Shown: positions 1 through 4,833 of the stretch, piece by piece
Layout of the letters: every line of letters starts with the position of its first letter
How positions within the stretch are numbered: position 1 is the first letter of the stretch
Source of the DNA: Holosporaceae bacterium
GTDB lineage: Bacteria; Pseudomonadota; Alphaproteobacteria; UBA3830
Length of the DNA: 5,981 bases
Direction of reading: 5' to 3'
NCBI GenBank assembly: GCA_031284345.1
Contig: JAITAC010000064.1
Location: 1 to 5,981, forward strand
Notes under the pieces: model-generated
Database searches by the model: none
Told to the model about the DNA's origin: nothing
Seen by the model: the letters and a program-made list of their open reading frames with translations, nothing else
Translations under genes and position numbers: made by a program

Positions 1-394
1 AATATAACTGATTTTTCTCGCTCTCGATGAGTGTTATTCTAGCGGAATCGTCGCCGCATTGCCGCCTATATATCGAGTCGATAACATCAAAATAATCCAC
101 GCTAACTGCCGGAATTTTCAGCGAAAATGCCATTCCTTTGGTGAAACTTTGGGCAATGCGGATTCCGGTAAAAGACCCTGGGCCAGAGGCCGTAATAATG
201 CCATTTATTTTTTTCACGTCGATGTTGTTTTCCCGCAGTAGATCCGAAACAATACCAACAAAATTGCTCGATGCATCGGCATTCAGATTTTTTTCGCCAA
301 TAATGCCATCGCGAACTATAGCTGCGGAGCATCTTTTAAGACAAGCGGTGACCGCCAATAAAATACCGCTTTCCTGTGAAAATTTATTTTTCAT
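1..394 (-). CDS. tsaB: TsaB-like tRNA threonylcarbamoyladenosine (t6A) biosynthesis protein, partial (C-terminus outside window)
   Basis: TsaB is the non-catalytic ASKHA-fold partner of TsaD in the complex that makes t6A37 on ANN-decoding tRNAs in the cytoplasm. Seen: translating the minus strand from the ATG at 394 gives an open frame of 131 codons that leaves the window at base 1. Residues 70-80 read SGPGSFTGIRI, the family hallmark, followed by a KGMAFSLKIPAVSVD segment matching the region after the hallmark in TsaB. The family is usually about 210-235 residues, so roughly 60% is present. The N-terminal LAIDTS-type motif is altered to LAVTAC (residues 13-18), so its Asp is missing; TsaB is not the catalytic subunit, so this need not inactivate it. 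The start ATG overlaps the rnd stop codon as ATGA and no clear Shine-Dalgarno is seen, which suggests translational coupling to rnd. RimI/TsaD-like genes could lie further left but are not visible. Confidence 0.88.
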   Translation of the reverse strand, partial: MKNKFSQESGILLAVTACLKRCSAAIVRDGIIGEKNLNADASSNFVGIVSDLLRENNIDVKKINGIITASGPGSFTGIRIAQSFTKGMAFSLKIPAVSVDYFDVIDSIYRRQCGDDSARITLIESEKNQLY

Positions 395-1467
395 TTCAAA
401 ACCACATTTGAATTTTTCATGGATATGGCCAGTTCTCCCCGCAGAAAAGACATGGCATATTTGCCAAAAATTTCATTTCGCCATCCGCTGAGACATTTTA
501 CATCAGTGTATCCATTGCATAATCTTTCCAGCTCAGCGGTAGTCGCGATAATTGAAATCGCAACGTTGTTTTCGGCGGATTTTATTTCCAAGATGGCCTT
601 CAGCAAATGCACGGAAATATTTTTATGGCTGATGGTTGGGGTTATTTCCATATTTTGGGCCAGCAGTTCTGCGAATTGCAGGAACTCACGGCGAGTATTA
701 TTTATGATCCAGCGGGAATTTTGCACAACTTTGATGAATGGCACTCCTTTTTTGGATATTTTATTTAGCAGTGCGTCGCTGGCGATGGACTGGGCATCTG
801 CGCTGATTTCCATTGCTTTAGTGGATCTCCAGCAAAATAATTGTTGGAACAACGTCGATTTTTTTTCTTTAATTTGCGACGTTTCATTTTTTTTATAGAA
901 GGATGCGATTTCGCCGTCCAGCCAGTGGAGTCGTCCTGAATTGCGCAGTGATTCCTGTTGCTTTTTGTAGACGTCTCGTAGATACAGCACATCTTCTGCC
1001 GAATAGAGCAATTGTTTTTCGTTCAGCGGGCGATGCATCCAGTTGCTCGTGGAATAGCTTTTACTGATATTTTTGTCCAGATATTTTTTTACGATATCCA
1101 GGTAACTGATTCTGTCGCGAGTACTCAGCAGCATTTCGTAGAGCTGCGTATCGCAGATATTGTTCACATCTAGGCCGTAAATTTTCAATATTTCGATGTC
1201 CTGCTGTCCCGAATGAAAAACTTTCGGCAATTTTTCATCTTCGAATATGGAGCACAAGAATGCCAGATCGACGGCCAGCGGATCAATCACAAAGACTGTG
1301 TTGGCGGTCGCCACCTGCACAAGACATATCAACGGAATCGAGAGATTCTCTCGTATAAATTCCGTATCGACGGCTATAAATTTATTTTCCTCAGAAGCTT
1401 CAGCAATATCATCGGCAAATATTTTACAAAAATTGCGAACTGATTCTGGGGAATCCACGAAAATCAT
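391..1467 (-). CDS. rnd: Ribonuclease D (3'-5' exoribonuclease, DEDDy family)
   Basis: RNase D trims the 3' ends of tRNA precursors and other small RNAs in the cytoplasm. Seen in the 358-residue product: Exo I at residues 33-41 (VDTEFIREN, Asp34 and Glu36); Exo II around HSGQQDIEIL (Asp90); Exo III as YSAEDVLYL (Tyr155 and Asp159), the DEDDy signature. An SNWMHRPL segment (141-148) precedes Exo III as it does in E. coli RNase D. Residues about 206-275 fit the first HRDC domain, and the C-terminus keeps the LSGWRNEIFG block typical of the family, so the protein is complete (E. coli enzyme about 375 residues). The ATG at 1467 is preceded only by a weak Shine-Dalgarno. It is the first gene of a leftward pair with tsaB, overlapping it by 4 bases (ATGA). 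A TATAAT lies about 36 bases upstream on the minus strand. Confidence 0.95.
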   Translation of the reverse strand: MIFVDSPESVRNFCKIFADDIAEASEENKFIAVDTEFIRENLSIPLICLVQVATANTVFVIDPLAVDLAFLCSIFEDEKLPKVFHSGQQDIEILKIYGLDVNNICDTQLYEMLLSTRDRISYLDIVKKYLDKNISKSYSTSNWMHRPLNEKQLLYSAEDVLYLRDVYKKQQESLRNSGRLHWLDGEIASFYKKNETSQIKEKKSTLFQQLFCWRSTKAMEISADAQSIASDALLNKISKKGVPFIKVVQNSRWIINNTRREFLQFAELLAQNMEITPTISHKNISVHLLKAILEIKSAENNVAISIIATTAELERLCNGYTDVKCLSGWRNEIFGKYAMSFLRGELAISMKNSNVVLK

Positions 1468-1502
1468 TATTCACGCCAATTAATAAACATTTTTACAGTC
1501 CC

Positions 1503-1533
1503 ATTATAGAACTTTTTTAGCGGCATATGCCAG
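1503..1533 (-). promoter_or_regulatory. Possible sigma70-type promoter of rnd-tsaB
   Basis: On the minus strand a perfect -10 box TATAAT occupies 1508-1503. The best -35 match is CTGGCA (1533-1528) with a long 19-base spacer, so the -35 is poor. Transcription would start near 1496, giving a leader of about 30 bases before the rnd ATG. The spacing to the gene and the perfect -10 support it; the weak -35 keeps confidence modest. Confidence 0.4.
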
Positions 1534-1599
1534 AGATCGTCGCAAAATTTAGAGACTGTCGTTCGGCGGGAAAAATTTTCAGATATCGGCGCTTTGGTG

Positions 1600-1628
1600 T
1601 TGATTATGTCCAGCAACTGTTGTATGTA
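1600..1628 (+). promoter_or_regulatory. Sigma70-type promoter of tRNA-Leu (and probably trpS)
   Basis: TTGATT (1600-1605), a 17-base spacer and TATGTA (1623-1628) fit a vegetative promoter. The start site would fall about 5 bases before the mature tRNA 5' end at 1640, giving a very short leader. It diverges from the putative rnd promoter about 70 bases away. Confidence 0.55.
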
Positions 1629-1639
1629 TGTAACGGATT

Positions 1640-1726
1640 GCCTCTGTGGCGGAACTGGTAGACGCGGCAGACTCAAAATCTGTTGTTCGCAAGAACGTGC
1701 TGGTTCGATTCCGGCCAGGGGCACCA
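1640..1726 (+). tRNA. tRNA-Leu, anticodon CAA (reads UUG)
   Basis: The 87-base gene folds as a class II tRNA. The acceptor stem pairs GCCTCTG with CAGGGGC (one G-U). The D-loop contains AACTGGTAGA. The anticodon stem GCAGA/TCTGT encloses the loop CTCAAAA, so the anticodon is CAA. A long variable arm pairs GTTC with GAAC across a GCAA tetraloop, and the T-arm is GCTGG-TTCGATT-CCGGC. The long variable arm and A73 fit leucine identity. The CCA end (1724-1726) is encoded in the DNA. trpS begins 35 bases downstream with no terminator in between, so the primary transcript probably continues into trpS and is cut by tRNA processing enzymes. Confidence 0.96.
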
Positions 1727-1751
1727 TTAGAATTTTATTAGATCAATATCT

Positions 1752-1756
1752 GGAGG
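1752..1756 (+). promoter_or_regulatory. Shine-Dalgarno site fixing the TTG start of trpS
   Basis: GGAGG ends 5 bases before TTG at 1762. The frame is open further upstream only through the tRNA gene, where initiation is implausible. The first family-conserved residues (KTIALTGDRPTG) begin directly after this TTG. Together these select TTG over the ATG at 1594. Confidence 0.75.
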
Positions 1757-1761
1757 TCGTT

Positions 1762-2787
1762 TTGAGCAAAACCATAGCGCTTACCGGAGACAGACCCACC
1801 GGAAAACTTCATTTGGGTCATTTTGTGGGATCCCTGAAAACCAGAGTCGATCTCCAGCACACCCATGATCAGTACATAATGATTGCTGATACTCAAGCGC
1901 TTACCGATTATTTCGAAAATCCTCAGCTGGTGGTGGACAATATAGTAGAAGTTCTGTCCGACTACCTGGCGGTGGGAATAGATCCGGAATTATCAACGAT
2001 TTTCATACAATCGCAGGTGCCAGCCCTCTGCGAATTGACCATGTACTACATGAATTTGGTTACGGTCGCTCGGCTAGAACGCAATCCCACCGTAAAAGCA
2101 GAATTGGCCCAAAAAGATTTCGGGAAATCCATTCCGGCCGGATTCCTTTGCTATCCGGTCAGTCAGACATCTGACATTACGGCATTCAAAGCAGAAGTAG
2201 TTCCCGTCGGAGAAGATCAACTGCCCATGATAGAGCAAGCCAACGAGATCGTTCGCAGATTCAATCGGATATATAATACCCAATGTCTAAAAGAAATCAC
2301 CGCGCATCTTGGGGAAACCAAACGGTTGGCGGGCATCGATGGAAAAGCAAAAGCCAGTAAATCCCTTAATAACGCAATATTTCTCTGTGACAGTCCTGAG
2401 ATCATAAAAGAAAAAGTATTCGCGATGTTCACGGATCCGGATCATTTAAAAGTGTCGGACCCCGGAAAAATCGAGGGAAACGTGGTCTTTCAGTATCTGG
2501 ACGCGTTCTATCCGGATGCTAAAGAAATATCAGCACTAAAAACACAATATCAAAAAGGTGGACTCGGTGACACTGTCATAAAATCATTGCTAAACGATGT
2601 TCTGCAACATCTTTTGCAACCTATACGCGAAAAACGCGCCGAACTAAAAAGAGAAAATTTATTAGATTTATGCTTCGATGGAACTAAAAAAGCAAAAAGT
2701 GTGGCAGAAAAGACTCTATATGAAGTAAAATCGTCAATTGGCATAGATTTCTTCGAAAAATGCAATTTTTATCAAAGAAACCACTGA
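1762..2787 (+). CDS. trpS: Tryptophanyl-tRNA synthetase (class I, KASKS variant)
   Basis: It charges tRNA-Trp with tryptophan using ATP, in the cytoplasm. The product is 341 residues from the TTG start; the family is usually about 330-350. Seen: GDRPTGKLHLGH (residues 9-20) holds the HIGH-type motif as HLGH. MYYMNLVTVARLERNPTVK (94-112), IPAGFLCYPVSQTSDITAFK (124-143) and VPVGEDQ (147-153) are synthetase core blocks. The signature loop reads KASKS at 197-201 instead of KMSKS. From memory these blocks resemble TrpRS of Firmicutes and Bacteroidetes more than the GxQPTGxLHLGNYLGA type common in Alphaproteobacteria, so transfer is possible but untested. Its start lies 35 bases after tRNA-Leu, so it is probably expressed from the tRNA promoter. 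HU follows after 74 bases, with no terminator that I can see. Confidence 0.95.
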   Translation: MSKTIALTGDRPTGKLHLGHFVGSLKTRVDLQHTHDQYIMIADTQALTDYFENPQLVVDNIVEVLSDYLAVGIDPELSTIFIQSQVPALCELTMYYMNLVTVARLERNPTVKAELAQKDFGKSIPAGFLCYPVSQTSDITAFKAEVVPVGEDQLPMIEQANEIVRRFNRIYNTQCLKEITAHLGETKRLAGIDGKAKASKSLNNAIFLCDSPEIIKEKVFAMFTDPDHLKVSDPGKIEGNVVFQYLDAFYPDAKEISALKTQYQKGGLGDTVIKSLLNDVLQHLLQPIREKRAELKRENLLDLCFDGTKKAKSVAEKTLYEVKSSIGIDFFEKCNFYQRNH

Positions 2788-2861
2788 ATATGACAAATTG
2801 ATCTATTGATTTTTCTTTTAAAACCGTTCAGACTCTGAAAAGTGGTGATAGGAGGGGTATT

Positions 2862-3134
2862 ATGAATAAATCTGATCTAGTCGATGCGCTTTCTAAGGAT
2901 AGCAAGCTTACTAAGCTGGATTCCGAAAGAGCCATTAATTCGTTCATAGGTATAATGGAACGTGCATTACGAAACGGCGAGGTGGTAACACTGGTTGGTT
3001 TCGGAAGTTTCTCCGTAAAACTAACCGCAGGTAGAAGTGGTCGGAATTTTAAAACCGGCGCTTCAATTAATATACCACCAAGAAATTCTGTTAGGTTTAA
3101 ACCTGGCAAAAATCTTAAGGAGTGCGTGAATTAA
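2862..3134 (+). CDS. hup: HU-family nucleoid DNA-binding protein with Phe63 in place of Pro63
   Basis: HU is a small dimeric protein that bends and compacts DNA. The product is 90 residues, exactly the family length. Seen: the helical dimerisation part occupies about residues 1-40. It is followed by VTLVGFGSFSVK (42-53) and the beta-arm AGRSGRNFKTG (56-66), where the family consensus is GRNPxTG. The arm-tip residue that inserts between base pairs, Pro63 in typical HU, is Phe63 (codon TTT). The rest of the C-terminus (INIPPRNSVRFKPGKNLK) is canonical. A strong AGGAGG at 2850-2855 sits 6 bases before the ATG. I see no convincing promoter in the 74-base gap after trpS, so read-through from trpS is possible. 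IHF subunits are an alternative within the superfamily, but length and overall sequence favour HU. Confidence 0.95.
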   Translation: MNKSDLVDALSKDSKLTKLDSERAINSFIGIMERALRNGEVVTLVGFGSFSVKLTAGRSGRNFKTGASINIPPRNSVRFKPGKNLKECVN

Positions 3135-3161
3135 CAGTGAAATCACTGGTATTTATCCAGT
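3135..3161 (+). other. Two mutually exclusive small hairpins just after the HU stop
   Basis: CAGTG (3135-3139) can pair with CACTG (3144-3148) across AAAT. Alternatively ACTGG (3145-3149) pairs with CCAGT (3157-3161) across seven bases. The two share 3145-3148 and cannot coexist. The first begins immediately after the TAA stop. No T-run follows, so this is not a standard terminator; 3' end protection or chance are both possible. Confidence 0.25.
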
Positions 3162-3199
3162 AATGATAAAGTCGGCGTTTAGGTTGTGTTAATTTATGC

Positions 3200-3228
3200 T
3201 TGGCGTCGACTATTTTATAAGATATAAT
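3200..3228 (+). promoter_or_regulatory. Strong sigma70-type promoter of the beta-barrel gene
   Basis: TTGGCG (3200-3205), a 17-base spacer and a perfect TATAAT (3223-3228). Transcription would start near 3235 and give a leader of about 44 bases ahead of the ATG at 3279. Its strength fits an abundant envelope protein. Confidence 0.75.
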
Positions 3229-3278
3229 GTTGTGTCTTTGTTATAGTAAAATAGTATTTAGGAATAGAAGTTGATCTC

Positions 3279-4016
3279 ATGAAAAAACTTTTTATATGTT
3301 CGTTATTTTTGGTTTTCAACGTATTTTCTTCCGCTAAGGATTCGGCCAATTCCCCAGAGACTTCCGCCGTTGCCAATGGTGCGTCCGGAGATGATTTTCT
3401 GGAATTATCCGAACCTCACAGAACCGTCAGCGGAGCCTATTGGGGTATGGGAGTTGGCATTGCTAACATTAAACATACGCTAAACGCCACGGCTTCTGGT
3501 GTTTCGCATTCGCAGAGTAATTCTGCCAATCAGTATGATTTGGCACTTATTGCTGGATTTGGTTCAGCCTTCTACAAAAAATATTATGCAGGCATTGAAT
3601 TTTTACTTTTTAAAAGACTCAACAAAAAAACAAAATTTGCAGATGGTGAAAGCATAGGTCTGAGACATACTTCCAACGTAGGTTTCGATATGGATGTCAG
3701 GATAGGTCTGCAATTGCCGGAAAGCGGAAATTTAATATACGGCACCATTGGACTTGCGCGTGTTGTGGGTTCTGTCGTATTTATGCGGGGTGATCAAATA
3801 GATAATAGATATAGTGTGTCATTTGGCTCATTTTATCCGACGTTCGGTTTAGGTCTTGAGCATAAAATAAACGATTTCTGGAATATCAGAGGAGATCTTC
3901 GCATATCGCTTACGTCGAAGGACGACGGCAAACAATGTAAAACCGATAGAACATGGACGTTTGACGCAAAGCCTAGCAAATTTAGCATTCGCCTATCTGT
4001 CACTTATAGCATATGA
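3279..4016 (+). CDS. Secreted outer-membrane beta-barrel protein (OmpA/OmpW-like small barrel)
   Basis: Seen: 245 residues with a Sec signal peptide. MKK is followed by a hydrophobic core (residues 4-16) and a likely cleavage after SSA (Ala19). Residues 20-50 are a Ser/Ala/Asp-rich linker. After about residue 52 the sequence alternates polar and hydrophobic residues in strand-like blocks: GAYWGMGVGIANI, DLALIAGFGSAF, YYAGIEFLLF, FDMDVRIGLQL, LIYGTIGLARVVG, FYPTFGLGLEH, WNIRGDLRISL and FSIRLSVTYSI. This suggests about eight strands, as in the OMP_b-brl/porin-like superfamily, ending at the C-terminus. The last residue is Ile rather than the usual Phe/Tyr/Trp of a BAM signal, though Tyr is third from the end. 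A-rich Shine-Dalgarno-like AGAAG (3266-3270) lies 8 bases before the ATG. It stands alone behind its own promoter. The function could be structural, porin or host-interaction; sequence alone does not decide. Confidence 0.8.
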   Translation: MKKLFICSLFLVFNVFSSAKDSANSPETSAVANGASGDDFLELSEPHRTVSGAYWGMGVGIANIKHTLNATASGVSHSQSNSANQYDLALIAGFGSAFYKKYYAGIEFLLFKRLNKKTKFADGESIGLRHTSNVGFDMDVRIGLQLPESGNLIYGTIGLARVVGSVVFMRGDQIDNRYSVSFGSFYPTFGLGLEHKINDFWNIRGDLRISLTSKDDGKQCKTDRTWTFDAKPSKFSIRLSVTYSI

Positions 4017-4122
4017 GTATCGCGGGACTATCGATGGGCGGAATTTTGTTTCGCTCAAGATGTCGTGTACAAAAACTAATTTTTTCAGAATATTAAGAGA
4101 ACGTTAAATGTGAACACTGATG

Positions 4123-4167
4123 TCCGAGAACTTTCGAAGATATAATATGTCGTAAAAAATTCTCGGA
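4123..4167. repeat. Inverted repeat with 8-bp arms
   Basis: TCCGAGAA (4123-4130) and TTCTCGGA (4160-4167) are perfect reverse complements around a 29-base AT-rich loop that contains TATAAT. The loop is long and no T-run follows the right arm, so it is a poor terminator. An operator-like or element-end role is possible but unsupported. Confidence 0.35.
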
Positions 4168-4245
4168 TCTCGATTCCTATACATCTATTATGAATCTTCA
4201 TTACTAATTAACTAAAAGCTTTTTGGAAAGATCTGATAACGAATT

Positions 4246-4374
4246 ATACCAGATCCCATCTCTGATTTGCCATTGCCGACTGGGCAGCGGCTGCTACAAA
4301 GCTCATCCCAGAAGAAATTTGGATAATTCAAAATGGGATTTGGTATTACTCAAAAACTAGTTTTCGCAAATCAG
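4246..4374. repeat. Interleaved inverted repeats (possible pseudoknotted RNA or decayed palindromic element)
   Basis: Arm A (4246-4259, ATACCAGATCCCAT) pairs with A' (4333-4346, ATGGGATTTGGTAT) over 14 positions, 13 Watson-Crick and one G-U. Arm B (4262-4270, CTGATTTGC) pairs perfectly over 9 bases with B' (4366-4374). The order A-B-A'-B' makes the two pairings cross. Inside the A loop, CTGGG (4280-4284) pairs with CCCAG (4307-4311) around a small CAG-CGG-CTG hairpin. Between A' and B' lies a 12-base palindrome, AAAACTAGTTTT (4353-4364). It ends 10 bases before the first readable codon of the IS30 relic. The class is unrecognised. Confidence 0.45.
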
Positions 4375-4383
4375 TAATGAGGA

Positions 4384-4669
4384 ATGGTATATGGTATGGA
4401 AACATTTAATTTTATTGAGGATCCTTTTGTGCCTCCGGTTAAACGAGCACACGAACGAACTCATTCGACAACATTTGAAGAAAAAACAAGACTCTGGAAA
4501 CGTAAGTGATAGAAAAATACGAGAAATCGAAAATAAATAAAATCGACGTCCAAGAAAAGTGCTGGGATACAAAACTGCTGTTGAGGTTTTCTTCGGCGGT
4601 GACGTTACTCAACCAAAAGATGTACCTCCTGTTGCTTTTCATTCCAGAAATAGTGCCAAATCAAAATGA
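4384..4669 (+). pseudogene. Relic of an IS30-family transposase (C-terminal end, frameshifted and with a nonsense codon)
   Basis: Two frames together give the end of an IS30-type DDE transposase. The first frame (from 4384) contains FIEDPFVPP, aligning with the family FADPYxxWQRG block. The reading then shifts near 4435-4445 into the second frame, which gives LNEHTNELIRQH, corresponding to the family NENTNGLIRQ. After SDRKIREIENK a TAA at 4538-4540 interrupts. The frame continues with NRRPRKVLGYKTAVEVFFG, the family NNRPRKxLGFKTPxEVF ending, then a short tail with PPVAFHS and a stop at 4667-4669. The N-terminal helix-turn-helix and most of the DDE core are absent, so it cannot be an active transposase. 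Inverted-repeat ends typical of a complete element were not found. Confidence 0.8.
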
Positions 4670-4833
4670 GAAAATTAATCAGAGCCTTTGTTTAGGAGGC
4701 GCTCCGAGCAGCTTTATCGGCGCTTATTTCAGGAACGTTTTTGATTTATGCTCCATTGACTAATAATACGGCAAAATATATACTTTTGGTTGTGTTATTT
4801 TTTGGATTGTTGGTAGTGTTGAAATATGAGTAA
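4666..4833 (+). pseudogene. Possible small membrane-protein frame with an amber codon, overlapping the glutaredoxin start
   Basis: From ATG at 4666 the frame reads MRKLIRAFV, then TAG (4693-4695). It continues for 45 codons with two hydrophobic segments (about LSALISGTFLIYAP and YILLVVLFFGLLVVL) and ends LKYE-TAA. Its last eight bases overlap the ATG of the glutaredoxin gene. No start codon with a matching Shine-Dalgarno lies after the TAG; an AGGAGG-like stretch at 4694-4699 has no start within range. A near-consensus promoter lies inside it, and T-rich DNA readily encodes hydrophobic residues, so this may be chance. I do not recognise the sequence. Confidence 0.25.
4756..4784 (+). promoter_or_regulatory. 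Near-consensus sigma70-type promoter of the glutaredoxin gene
   Basis: TTGACT (4756-4761), a 17-base spacer and TATACT (4779-4784); each box matches the consensus at five of six positions. The start would be near 4791, giving a leader of about 35 bases before the ATG at 4826. The leader lacks a clear Shine-Dalgarno. Confidence 0.7.

Larger units (their letters stand above)
4017..4383. other. Gene-free stretch after the barrel gene
   Basis: No frame here resembles a protein I know, and all are cut by stops on both strands. There is no clear T-tailed terminator after the barrel gene. The only structure I can support is the 8-bp inverted repeat at 4123-4167 and the interleaved inverted repeats at 4246-4374. 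Because the stretch abuts a decayed transposase, it may be eroded mobile-element or former gene DNA. Confidence 0.6.

Noticed and set aside
138..491. Plus-strand frame opposite tsaB and rnd
   Set aside because: Antisense shadow of two genes with clear family motifs; no ribosome site and no recognisable domain.
419..898. 159-residue plus-strand frame opposite rnd
   Set aside because: Lies entirely antisense to the RNase D coding sequence and has no motif or start signal.
1467..1727. 86-residue minus-strand frame beginning MVPLAGIEPARS
   Set aside because: Its first third is the reverse complement of tRNA-Leu; VPLAGIEPA is a familiar artefact of translating the antisense of a tRNA gene. Only the distal part is noted as a low-interest finding.
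1594..1761. N-terminal extension of trpS from ATG 1594
   Set aside because: It would translate through tRNA-Leu; the GGAGG-TTG start at 1762 coincides with the start of family homology.
2798..2834. TTGAT-CTA-TTGAT upstream of HU as a promoter
   Set aside because: Neither TTGATC nor TTGATT has an acceptable -10 box at 16-18 bases; only the repeated TTGAT is certain.
4123..4167. The 8-bp inverted repeat as terminator of the barrel gene
   Set aside because: Loop of 29 bases, no T-run after the right arm, and more than 100 bases past the stop.
4357..4642. Two overlapping minus-strand frames in the gene-poor stretch
   Set aside because: Antisense to the transposase relic, with low-complexity Phe/Ser-rich composition that reflects AT-rich DNA.
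4506..4763. 85-residue plus-strand frame over the IS30 relic
   Set aside because: A different frame from the one carrying the transposase motifs; it has no start signal and no recognisable content.
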